DNA from: a virus
Reading direction: 5' to 3' (one strand)
DNA: 32,359 nucleotides
Virus record (IMG/VR): IMGVR_UViG_3300021600_000017
Span: 1-32,359 of that record
Below are positions 24,655-29,993 of this stretch, one piece after another. Numbering within the stretch: position 1 is the stretch's first letter; every line of letters starts with the position of its first letter. Below the pieces are notes generated by a model. The model ran no database searches. It saw only the letters and a list, made by a program, of their open reading frames with translations, and was not told the DNA's origin. Made by a program: the position numbers and the translations under genes.

Positions 24655-26016
24655 TTAAAGAACTTTTTTAATAATATCTTTAATTCTGTCGGATTCTTCT
24701 TTAATGGTGAGTTTATTCCTACCACTAAGTACGTTAAATAGATCTTTAAAATCTTTAAACTTATCTACTGTGTCATCCACATTTTTTTCTTCTGTTCCTG
24801 GTTCAGTTGAAATGTCTGTTGCTAACTCTGTATCACTTGAATCTGTTCCACCCTCAACCGTACCAACCTTAAATTTTGACAATACTTCTCTTGCCTTACT
24901 TTCACCTTTACTAGTTTTTCTACCACCAGCATTTCTGGTTACAAAGAACTCTAATGCGTCATCCTGACTATTAAATCTATTATTTAATGCGGATCCTTCT
25001 CTTGCTAAAAAGTTAATCATCGCATCTGCAGCACCATCAGGGTTATTAAGTTCATCTGGATTACCATCATAACCAAATTTTGCATAGTTTCCTCTACCTG
25101 TAATTTGATTAAAACCTCTTCCCCTATATTTGTATCCATCTTCAGGACTTGTATTACCTAAACCAGGTCCCGCACCTTTTGGTCCATAAACATAGTTAAA
25201 GAAGTCTTTATCACTACTTTTTAAGATGTTTAATTCACTATCACTTAATTTCTTGGTAGATGAGAAGGTACTTCTAATTGATGCGTTTGGTGTTGATCCA
25301 TACCCAATTTCATTTTGTGGAATAAATGCACTTTCTTTACCAATGGTTGCCAAAATGGTCGCTTGTACCATTGGGTTAGTTATACCTTTTTGTTTTAACT
25401 TACTTATTATCATTTTAATGTTTTCTGCTGCTTTCCCACTATAGTACGATTGGGTTAAACCAACAGATGACAATGGTTTTGAAATACTGTCTTTTGTTTT
25501 ACTTGTTGGTTGAATTTCTACACCACCCTTACATATACTACTACATAAACTAGACTTATTAGATCCAGGTCCACAAAATGTAAAATGCCAAGGTTCTGAT
25601 GGGGCTTCACCCCAACACCATCCGTATTTACTTCCATTATCTTTAATCCAACTTTGGGCTGTTTTACTTGAGAGATCTAAAGCTCTACCCCACCCATGAT
25701 TTGATGTTCCAGGTTTTGCAACAGGGGTACTTGCGGTTCCAATTTTTATTCTCTTACCTGTTTTTTCAAAAACATCAAAATTAAATATATTACATTGGAT
25801 TTTTAAAGCTCTATATGAATCCGAAATTTTTAAATCTTTTTTAACGTTTTCAGGCATGTCTTCATACATCTTTTCTAAAGCATCTCCAGCTTCAGAAACT
25901 AACGAATATTTATTTGATCCAACTTGACCGTTTTGTAGGTTTGTTAAACAACCATTATCTAATCCCCCATAATTTGAACAAGGGTTAGAAGCACTACATT
26001 GTTGTCTATTCAGCAT
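24655..26016 (-). CDS. Two-domain peptidoglycan hydrolase: M15 (VanY-like) peptidase + GH19-like
   Basis: 453 residues. N-terminal M15 D,D-carboxypeptidase fold: SNHGWGRALDLS with H107 and D114, and SEPWHF with E141 and H144, the zinc and catalytic residues. Second half (~195-350) is a GH19/lysozyme-like domain: ATIGKESAF with candidate acid E228 and the family block YRGRGFNQITGRGNY (297-311). It would cut both peptide and glycan parts of the wall. There is no signal peptide. The extreme C-terminus (NKLTIKEESDRIKDIIKKVL) resembles the LTESD capsid-targeting-like leaders found at the N-termini of other proteins. The location in a lysis region fits endolysin; a virion-borne role is possible given the tail motif. 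Confidence 0.88.
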   Translation of the reverse strand: MLNRQQCSASNPCSNYGGLDNGCLTNLQNGQVGSNKYSLVSEAGDALEKMYEDMPENVKKDLKISDSYRALKIQCNIFNFDVFEKTGKRIKIGTASTPVAKPGTSNHGWGRALDLSSKTAQSWIKDNGSKYGWCWGEAPSEPWHFTFCGPGSNKSSLCSSICKGGVEIQPTSKTKDSISKPLSSVGLTQSYYSGKAAENIKMIISKLKQKGITNPMVQATILATIGKESAFIPQNEIGYGSTPNASIRSTFSSTKKLSDSELNILKSSDKDFFNYVYGPKGAGPGLGNTSPEDGYKYRGRGFNQITGRGNYAKFGYDGNPDELNNPDGAADAMINFLAREGSALNNRFNSQDDALEFFVTRNAGGRKTSKGESKAREVLSKFKVGTVEGGTDSSDTELATDISTEPGTEEKNVDDTVDKFKDFKDLFNVLSGRNKLTIKEESDRIKDIIKKVL

Positions 26017-26031
26017 TATTTTAAATGATTT

Positions 26032-26511
26032 CTATATAAATACCTCCGTATTTGAAAACCATTCAGGGACATCTCTATTTTTCCATACCGCAAAGTCTTT
26101 TTTGGCTCCCATATAGTAGTTTCTATATGACTCAACAACGTCCATTACTTTATATTCATCCGGCATTGCTTTAGGTGGTGTGGTAAAATCAATATCTTTA
26201 ATATTTGGTTTGTTAGTTACACACCATTCAATAACGTCCTGAGACTTATGTCTTCTACCGTAACGATACGTATATTCCTTACATAACTCCAAACCTAGAT
26301 CACATAGGTATAAATAATTAGATAAAGACTCTCTGGTCCAAATTGCACATGGGTGATTTTTGTGGGATAACTTATATTGGGCTTGTGAACCAACAACCCA
26401 ATGAGTACCACATAAAAGTTGTGCTGTCTCAAGGATCATTTTAACTACGTGCTTATCACAATGATATTGAGCACATTTTTGGGTATCAAAATCTAAAAAG
26501 AAAATATTCAT
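26032..26511 (-). CDS. Conserved phage protein with HCDKH motif
   Basis: 159 residues. Distinct conserved-looking blocks: MNIFFLDFDTQKCAQYHCDKHVVKMILE (in two parts), NHPCAIWTRESLSNYLYL, EYTYRYGRRHKS, MPDEYK and ESYRNYYMGAKK...WKNRDVPEW. I have seen this family in many phages and marine bacteria as a protein of unknown function; the His/Cys/Asp residues suggest an enzyme or metal site. It has a host-type -7 box 4 nt upstream. Its stop overlaps the box of the hydrolase gene. Confidence 0.75.
   Translation of the reverse strand: MNIFFLDFDTQKCAQYHCDKHVVKMILETAQLLCGTHWVVGSQAQYKLSHKNHPCAIWTRESLSNYLYLCDLGLELCKEYTYRYGRRHKSQDVIEWCVTNKPNIKDIDFTTPPKAMPDEYKVMDVVESYRNYYMGAKKDFAVWKNRDVPEWFSNTEVFI
26035..26042 (-). 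promoter_or_regulatory. TATTTATA box upstream of the hydrolase gene
   Basis: Minus strand TATTTATA, 18 nt before the ATG at 26016, inside the last codons of the previous gene. Confidence 0.5.
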
Positions 26512-26515
26512 ACCG

Positions 26516-26523
26516 TAAAGATA
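26516..26523 (-). promoter_or_regulatory. Host-type -7 box of the 26511 gene
   Basis: Minus strand TATCTTTA, 4 nt before the ATG at 26511, so the transcript would be leaderless or nearly so. The -33 part is poor. Confidence 0.4.
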
Positions 26524-26547
26524 TGAATTAAACTGAAAAATAAAAAA

Positions 26548-27159
26548 TTATTGTTGTAGATGTGACATAAGGACTCCACCTAATGCCGATGCGTGAACTT
26601 GAAGATGGTTAATAGACTCCATATCCAACTTTTTCTTACGTTTAGTATAATCTAAACCTAAGGTACCAATAAACTTATCGTCAATTGTTTTAATTGCAAA
26701 TAAATAACCTGATTTACAATTGGTGTCCTCAGCAATATATTTTAAACCAAATGTTGCAATTGAATCATCTTTATAATCAAAGATCTGAATAACATCATTA
26801 CTTAATAATTCGTTGATTGATTTTGAAAATAAATTAACAGGTATATTGTAAAAATTACTTTGTACTGATGCAACACCGGGGTGTACTGTTTCATACATTA
26901 TTGAGAACTTAGCCATTGATTTACCTGTGGGATAAAAATTTCCACCATTATGGAACTGTGTGATCCACACTCTATCGGCATCAAACTCCTCCTTAATGTG
27001 TTCTATTTTTGTTGTTACCAATTCACTTACCCTAAGTGTTTCTTTAACCATATCAGGTTTAACCTTCTTCTTATCCAATAAGTGTTTGATGTATAATAAC
27101 AAGATGGGACCTAAAACCCCAGAGATAAATGCTACCGCAATAGACGCAAAATTTTCCAT
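26548..27159 (-). CDS. Membrane-anchored GAF-like domain protein
   Basis: 203 residues from the ATG at 27159; the longer frame to 27198 covers the TATTTATA box and is rejected. Residues 2-24 are one membrane segment (SIAVAFISGVLGPILLLYI), followed by a short coil and a GAF-like domain: ADRVWITQFHNGGNFYPTGK, then KYIAEDTNCKSGYLFAIK and FIGTLGLDY. GAF domains bind small ligands; similar membrane-GAF proteins are frequent in phages, without known role. It lies between the holin candidate and the hydrolase, so involvement in lysis timing is possible but inferred. Confidence 0.7.
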   Translation of the reverse strand: MENFASIAVAFISGVLGPILLLYIKHLLDKKKVKPDMVKETLRVSELVTTKIEHIKEEFDADRVWITQFHNGGNFYPTGKSMAKFSIMYETVHPGVASVQSNFYNIPVNLFSKSINELLSNDVIQIFDYKDDSIATFGLKYIAEDTNCKSGYLFAIKTIDDKFIGTLGLDYTKRKKKLDMESINHLQVHASALGGVLMSHLQQ

Positions 27160-27165
27160 ATAAAC

Positions 27166-27173
27166 TATAAATA
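27166..27173 (-). promoter_or_regulatory. TATTTATA box upstream of the GAF-like gene
   Basis: Minus strand TATTTATA, 6 nt before the ATG at 27159. Confidence 0.45.
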
Positions 27174-27184
27174 TTACATATAAT

Positions 27185-27210
27185 AAAAAAGGACCCACAA
27201 AAGTGAGCCC
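27185..27210 (-). terminator. Terminator after the holin candidate
   Basis: Minus strand GGGCTCAC-TTTT-GTGGGTCC (8 bp with G-U pairs) followed by six T. Confidence 0.8.
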
Positions 27211-27232
27211 TTATCAATTTAATTTAAATAAA

Positions 27233-27406
27233 TTAAGCTTTGTTTTTAGCTATAATTGACCAAATGGCACCTGCCAATGCGACTGCACCACCCATAACTT
27301 CAGTTAACATTGAGTCGTCAATAAAACCTTTAGTTACAAAGATACCACCAATAAATGTGATCCCGTGTCTAACTATACCCAATAATTGTTCTTTTGTTAA
27401 TTTCAT
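27233..27406 (-). CDS. Pam3-gp28-like putative holin
   Basis: 57 residues: MKLTKEQLLGIVRHG..., a first hydrophobic segment (ITFIGGIFVTKGFI), a short polar turn, a second (VMGGAVALAGAIWSIIA) and the basic tail KNKA. The pattern IVRHxxTxxGG...KG...G(A)xxALxGxxWS fits the short Pam3-gp28 type putative phage holins. It would let the hydrolase reach the wall. The start is at 27406, with a TATTTATA box 26 nt upstream and a terminator 22 nt after the stop, so it is a single-gene unit. Confidence 0.78.
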   Translation of the reverse strand: MKLTKEQLLGIVRHGITFIGGIFVTKGFIDDSMLTEVMGGAVALAGAIWSIIAKNKA

Positions 27407-27432
27407 ACTAAAATATTTAACGTTTATTTTAT

Positions 27433-27440
27433 TATAAATA
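27433..27440 (-). promoter_or_regulatory. TATTTATA box upstream of the holin candidate
   Basis: Minus strand TATTTATA, 26 nt before the ATG at 27406. Confidence 0.5.
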
Positions 27441-27460
27441 TCAACAAATTGGTCAAATTA

Positions 27461-27550
27461 TTATTTACCCTTATAAGTTAAATACATATATCCTAAGATT
27501 ACAAAGAATAAAATTGGTGTTAGGACTGCGACTAAAATTTCTGATTTCAT
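27461..27550 (-). CDS. 29-residue single-span membrane protein
   Basis: MKSEILVAVLTPILF followed by FVILGYMYLTYKGK: one membrane helix with a basic end. Too short for family assignment. Its place between the holin candidate and another small membrane protein suggests a lysis accessory (antiholin- or spanin-like), which is inference. Confidence 0.5.
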   Translation of the reverse strand: MKSEILVAVLTPILFFVILGYMYLTYKGK

Positions 27551-27626
27551 GTTATGTGTTTATTAATATATACGTAAAAAATTGTGTTTGGTGGGTGTAT
27601 TATGACTGATAATTAGCGTGTCAGGT

Positions 27627-27839
27627 CTATTGGTTAGCATCCACGTCTTTGTTCGTTGAATCAAACAATTCTGAGAAGTATTTCTTCCAAGATTCAAACG
27701 CCGGATTAATAATAATAATACCCAACATCCCTATAATTGCCGAACCGATAGTTATTTCACTTTGAATGTAGATTGAACAACAAACCACACCAATAAAGGT
27801 AACTATAAAACCTAAAACACTTGCGATAATTTTCTTCAT
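27627..27839 (-). CDS. Small two-span membrane protein
   Basis: 70 residues. Two hydrophobic segments, ~4-24 (IIASVLGFIVTFIGVVCCSIY) written as IIASVLGFIV plus TFIGVVCCSIY, and ~30-46 (IGSAIIGMLGIIIINPA), then a soluble acidic tail. No family recognised. It follows tRNA-Met by 20 nt and is likely on the transcript from the promoter at 28208-28238. Lysis or envelope role possible. Confidence 0.6.
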   Translation of the reverse strand: MKKIIASVLGFIVTFIGVVCCSIYIQSEITIGSAIIGMLGIIIINPAFESWKKYFSELFDSTNKDVDANQ

Positions 27840-27859
27840 ATAAACTTTTTTTAAATTAG

Positions 27860-27933
27860 TGGTCCATCCTGGGCTCGAACCAGGGACTTCAACATTATGA
27901 GTGTTGCACTCTAACCAACTGAGTTAAAAGACC
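27860..27933 (-). tRNA. tRNA-CAU (elongator Met or Ile2)
   Basis: 74 nt cloverleaf: acceptor GGTCTTT/ATGGACC (one T-T mismatch, one G-U), anticodon arm CAACA-CTCATAA-TGTTG with CAU, T-arm CCTGG-TTCGAGC-CCAGG. No initiator features. CCA not encoded. It lies 9 nt after the stop of the 76-residue gene, so it is probably cut from its mRNA. Confidence 0.9.
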
Positions 27934-27942
27934 GGATTGGAG

Positions 27943-28173
27943 TTAGGCCTTAGCCATGTGTTTCCCCATCATCTCAGTAGCTTTTGCCACGGCAAGATCT
28001 TTAGTTTTGAAACCTTTCTCCATCATTTTTTTAGAATGAAATACGTTATAAACCGTACTCGCAACTTGTGTTTTACCACCTCTTTCCGTACTTTTTTTCA
28101 TTGAGTCTTTTGCGTAGATGTCGTAAAAACCTACTTTACAAATGTAACGTCCTTTGTCTGATCCTTTTGCCAT
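27943..28173 (-). CDS. Small basic hypothetical protein
   Basis: 76 residues, Lys- and Met-rich (MAKGSDKGRYICKVGFYDIY..., ending KATEMMGKHMAKA). Two or three strands then a helix; no family recognised. It has a consensus host-type promoter 34 nt upstream and is followed directly by tRNA-CAU and a small membrane protein, forming a short operon. Confidence 0.65.
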   Translation of the reverse strand: MAKGSDKGRYICKVGFYDIYAKDSMKKSTERGGKTQVASTVYNVFHSKKMMEKGFKTKDLAVAKATEMMGKHMAKA

Positions 28174-28207
28174 TTTCTTATTGTTTTTTTTTAAGTGAAT
28201 ACTTTTA

Positions 28208-28238
28208 CAAATATAGGTAATTTATTCTAACCACCAAA
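28208..28238 (-). promoter_or_regulatory. Host-type promoter of the 28173 operon
   Basis: Minus strand TTTG (28238-28235), 19-nt spacer, TATATTTG (28215-28208); full Bacteroidota consensus. Confidence 0.8.
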
Positions 28239-28254
28239 TCTTTTTAATGATTTA

Positions 28255-28527
28255 TTATTTTAATTCTTGAACTTGTTTCATAACGTCCGTTACATCATCA
28301 GGACTCAAGTAACCGATCACATCGTTTGTTACTGAAGTATCGTAAGTTAAATCACCATCTTTACCCAAAACAGCAACTTCAAACAAACCATCTTTACCCC
28401 CATATGAATAGGTGTGAGACACAACAGACACTCCGTATCCATTTTCAAACATCATACGAGACTTCACACCAATTTGGTACGGAGCATCTTCAATTTTTTC
28501 AAACTCTAAATCTTCAAATTTTTTCAT
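28255..28527 (-). CDS. Hypothetical protein downstream of the tRNA cluster
   Basis: 90 residues from the ATG at 28527 (the frame to 28611 runs through tRNA-Asp and is rejected). Strand-rich: YQIGVKSRMMFENGYGVSVV, LFEVAVLGKDGDLTYD, ending with a helix VTDVMKQVQELK. No family recognised. It starts 25 nt after tRNA-Asp and is probably on the tRNA transcript. Confidence 0.6.
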   Translation of the reverse strand: MKKFEDLEFEKIEDAPYQIGVKSRMMFENGYGVSVVSHTYSYGGKDGLFEVAVLGKDGDLTYDTSVTNDVIGYLSPDDVTDVMKQVQELK

Positions 28528-28552
28528 AATAGTTATTTTTATAATGTTTTTG

Positions 28553-28625
28553 CGGTCCCGACGGGATTCGAACCCGTATCTCGCACCGTGACAGGGTGGA
28601 ATTGTAACCATTCAACCACGGGACC
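28553..28625 (-). tRNA. tRNA-Asp (GTC)
   Basis: 73 nt: acceptor GGTCCCG/CGGGACC, anticodon loop CTGTCAC, T-arm ACGGG-TTCGAAT-CCCGT. Discriminator G, as usual for Asp. CCA not encoded. Confidence 0.95.
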
Positions 28626-28627
28626 AA

Positions 28628-28696
28628 GTTTATCAGTCTTTCCTGATCGTCACCCCTAATCCACAGGTATAAACCCGTATCGTAGTAAAGCTTGGT
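28628..28696 (-). other. Structured spacer RNA A between tRNA-Asp and tRNA-Glu
   Basis: No tRNA and no frame. Two competing closures are visible: AAGTTTA (28626-28632) with TAAA-G-CTT (28686-28693), and GTTTAT/ATAAAC (28628-28633 with 28669-28674), plus an inner ATCAG/CTGAT hairpin. It carries TCAGGAAAG, also seen in spacers B and C. Confidence 0.45.
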
Positions 28697-28705
28697 TGGC
28701 TATAG

Positions 28706-28777
28706 TAGTCCCACCGGGAATCGAACCCGACTTTCCAGGATGAAAACCTGACGACCTAACCGATAGTCGATGGGACC
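28706..28777 (-). tRNA. tRNA-Glu (TTC)
   Basis: 72 nt: acceptor GGTCCCA/TGGGACT (G1-U72), anticodon loop TTTTCAT, T-arm TCGGG-TTCGATT-CCCGG, discriminator A. CCA not encoded. Confidence 0.93.
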
Positions 28778-28781
28778 ATAT

Positions 28782-28858
28782 TGGAGCGGGTGGTGGGACT
28801 CAAACCCACAACATTCGCCTTGGAAGGGCGATGCTCTAATCAATTGAGCTACACCCGC
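28782..28858 (-). tRNA. tRNA-Gly (TCC)
   Basis: 77 nt with CCA: acceptor GCGGGTG/CACCCGC, anticodon loop CTTCCAA, T-arm GTGGG-TTTGAGT-CCCAC, then TCCA. The only tRNA in the window with an encoded CCA end. Confidence 0.95.
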
Positions 28859-28889
28859 AGTAATCGTCAAATGGTACATCAGTATAATC

Positions 28890-28954
28890 AAAGGGTAGAC
28901 ACGGGCCTAGCTAGCCATCTTTCAGGAAAGGCCCTTACTAATATTCTACCCTTT
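28890..28954. other. Structured spacer RNA B: perfect 10-bp closed stem
   Basis: AAAGGGTAGA (28890-28899) pairs perfectly with TCTACCCTTT (28945-28954), enclosing GGGCC/GGCCC (28903-28907 with 28930-28934). It fills the space between tRNA-Gly and tRNA-fMet. No tRNA features. Transcribed strand by context: minus. Confidence 0.6.
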
Positions 28955-28957
28955 TAG

Positions 28958-29029
28958 TTGCGGGAGAGGGATTCGAACCCCCGACCTCAAGGTTATGAGC
29001 CTTGCGAGCTACCACTGCTCTATCCCGCG
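28958..29029 (-). tRNA. Initiator-type tRNA-Met (CAT)
   Basis: 72 nt. CGCGGGA at the 5' end and TCCCGCA at the 3' end leave a C1-A72 mismatch, the bacterial initiator mark. The D-arm GAGCAGTGGTAGCTCG and the loop CTCATAA fit Bacteroidota fMet tRNAs. The anticodon stem is CAAGG/CCTTG, so only two of the three usual G-C pairs are present. CCA not encoded. Confidence 0.85.
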
Positions 29030-29040
29030 ATATATCTTAT

Positions 29041-29130
29041 ATTACCACTTCAGCCACATCGTGAAAGCCGCCCCTCACGCGTTGTTTAAAGGAATCCGAT
29101 TGCGGCCTCATCCTACTGAGTTATGGTAAC
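29041..29130 (-). ncRNA. tRNA-like structured RNA D (90 nt, no T-loop)
   Basis: Minus strand GTTACCA pairs with terminal TGGTAAT (7 bp, G1-U like other tRNAs here). A D-arm-like CTCAGTAGGATGAG follows, then a long arm closed by GCCGC/GCGGC around ~30 nt. The usual TTCGA T-loop is absent; a CAC-GAT-GTG hairpin stands in its place. Confidence 0.5.
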
Positions 29131-29134
29131 ATTG

Positions 29135-29209
29135 TGGTGAGGGGATGGAATCGAACCACCGGCACAAGGGGTTTCCGTCCCTTTGCTCTACCTACTGAGC
29201 TACCGCACC
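29135..29209 (-). tRNA. Unusual tRNA-Phe-like gene with 8-nt anticodon loop
   Basis: 75 nt. It aligns with Bacteroidota tRNA-Phe (GAGCAAAGG...CCTTGTG), but the anticodon stem AAGGG/CCCTT closes an eight-base loop ACGGAAAC, with no U33. If read as Phe the anticodon is GAA; GGA or CGG are other readings. The acceptor GGTGCGG/CCTCACC has a C-T mismatch, and there is one extra C between T-arm and acceptor. It may be a frameshift-suppressor-like tRNA or a decaying gene. Confidence 0.7.
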
Positions 29210-29217
29210 AAATTAGA

Positions 29218-29351
29218 GATAGTGTTGGAGTACCCGTCTCGCTCCAATCTTAACAGCTTTCCTGAGTTTTATGAGGCCTCGGCTGAAAGGGTGATGAATT
29301 CCGATTCCATCCTGGATTGTCGACATCCGTTGGGTGGGGAAAACCACTATC
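29218..29351. ncRNA. Structured spacer RNA C (134 nt)
   Basis: Closed by GATAGTG/CACTATC (29218-29224 with 29345-29351). Inside: TTGGAG/CTCCAA (29225-29230 with 29242-29247), a long hairpin CTTTC-CTGAG...CTCGG-CT-GAAAG, and GGAT/ATCC. No frame or tRNA. It lies just downstream (minus strand) of the boxA-like site at 29364. Confidence 0.55.
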
Positions 29352-29363
29352 AAAATCATTAAT

Positions 29364-29375
29364 ATTTCAAAGAAC
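29364..29375 (-). promoter_or_regulatory. boxA-like site of the tRNA cluster transcript
   Basis: Minus strand GTTCTTTGAAAT, same as at 24308-24319. About 215 nt after promoter P3. Confidence 0.6.
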
Positions 29376-29392
29376 TTACTTGTAGTTTAGTA

Positions 29393-29429
29393 GTTGACTC
29401 AAACTCTCGTTTCACCATCTTGAGTCAAC
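29393..29429. other. Hairpin F in the tRNA leader
   Basis: GTTGACTC (29393-29400) pairs perfectly with GAGTCAAC (29422-29429); 21-nt loop. Confidence 0.6.
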
Positions 29430-29483
29430 AGGTTAATGCACTTTACGAGTTTCCCGTTTCTTACCACCACAATATTTTTAAAC

Positions 29484-29564
29484 GAACAAGGTAGGACTTA
29501 CACTCTGTCTTGCTTTCCATCTCAAGAGAAGCCTATTACCAGTGGGTTGGTGGTTACCTTGTTC
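29484..29564. ncRNA. Structured RNA E (81 nt) at the start of the tRNA transcript
   Basis: GAACAAGGTA (29484-29493) pairs perfectly with TACCTTGTTC (29555-29564), 10 bp, enclosing ~61 nt. It is the first element after promoter P3. No frame and no T-arm. Confidence 0.6.
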
Positions 29565-29596
29565 AAACTTTTTCCTAACCCCCGTTGTTTCTCTTA

Positions 29597-29628
29597 CAAA
29601 GATATGTAATCACTTTTGATTTACCAAA
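29597..29628 (-). promoter_or_regulatory. Host-type promoter P3 of the tRNA cluster
   Basis: Minus strand TTTG (29628-29625), 20-nt spacer, TATCTTTG (29604-29597). Confidence 0.8.
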
Positions 29629-29685
29629 CACTTTGTAAATTATTTTTTATTTTTTTTTAAGGTCGTTTTTTTCGTCCTTAAAGAG

Positions 29686-29765
29686 TAGTCCGGGTGGGAC
29701 TCGAACCCACAACCATATGGACTGCGGCTTAAACACAGCGTGTATACCAATTCCACCACCGGACC
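29686..29765 (-). tRNA. tRNA-Leu (TAA)
   Basis: 80 nt: acceptor GGTCCGG/CCGGACT (G1-U72), anticodon arm CTGTG-TTTAAGC-CGCAG with TAA, variable region TCCATATGG, T-arm GTGGG-TTCGAGT-CCCAC. CCA not encoded. Confidence 0.93.
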
Positions 29766-29777
29766 ATTTTAACCATT

Positions 29778-29789
29778 ATGTCAAAGAAC
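29778..29789 (-). promoter_or_regulatory. boxA-like site before tRNA-Leu(TAA)
   Basis: Minus strand GTTCTTTGACAT between promoter P4 and the tRNA; third copy of this element. Confidence 0.6.
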
Positions 29790-29806
29790 CTTTCTCTTTT
29801 GTCTTA

Positions 29807-29836
29807 CAAAGATACTAATCTTTTTGAGACTACAAA
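29807..29836 (-). promoter_or_regulatory. Host-type promoter P4 of tRNA-Leu(TAA)
   Basis: Minus strand TTTG (29836-29833), 18-nt spacer, TATCTTTG (29814-29807). Confidence 0.75.
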
Positions 29837-29848
29837 ACTATTAAACAC

Positions 29849-29878
29849 AAAAAAACCCCTCTTTTTTGGAGAGGGGTT
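29849..29878 (-). terminator. Terminator after the 22-residue frame
   Basis: Minus strand AACCCCTC / GAGGGGTT 8-bp stem with a T-run; separates the fibre genes from tRNA-Leu. Confidence 0.85.
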
Positions 29879-29901
29879 CTAAATGTTATATGTATATAAT
29901 A

Positions 29902-29970
29902 TTACACCCTCTCCTTGAAAGTTGCTTCAGCTAAATCGCCTCCTAACAATGATATGTGTAAATTTTTCAT
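29902..29970 (-). CDS. Very small frame with promoter box and terminator
   Basis: 22 residues: MKNLHISLLGGDLAEATFKE plus RV. It has a TATTTATA box 23 nt upstream and a terminator 23 nt downstream, i.e. a complete unit. It could be a functional micropeptide or only the leader of an RNA. Confidence 0.4.
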   Translation of the reverse strand: MKNLHISLLGGDLAEATFKERV

Positions 29971-29993
29971 TTGCGTTTTTTAATGTTTGTTGT

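Noticed and set aside
28700-28891. Minus-strand frame of 63 codons across tRNA-Glu and tRNA-Gly
   Set aside because: It covers two complete tRNA genes; a shadow.
28890-28954. Spacer B as an extra tRNA
   Set aside because: 10-bp stem without anticodon arm, D-arm or T-loop.
29218-29351. Spacer C tested by eye as a hammerhead ribozyme because of GGTGATGA and GAAA
   Set aside because: The strict core CUGAUGA with matching GAAA and cleavage site is not present in the right order.
29641-29682. Inverted repeat TTAAGG/CCTTAA after tRNA-Leu(TAA), considered as terminator
   Set aside because: On the transcribed minus strand it is followed by A-rich, not T-rich, sequence.
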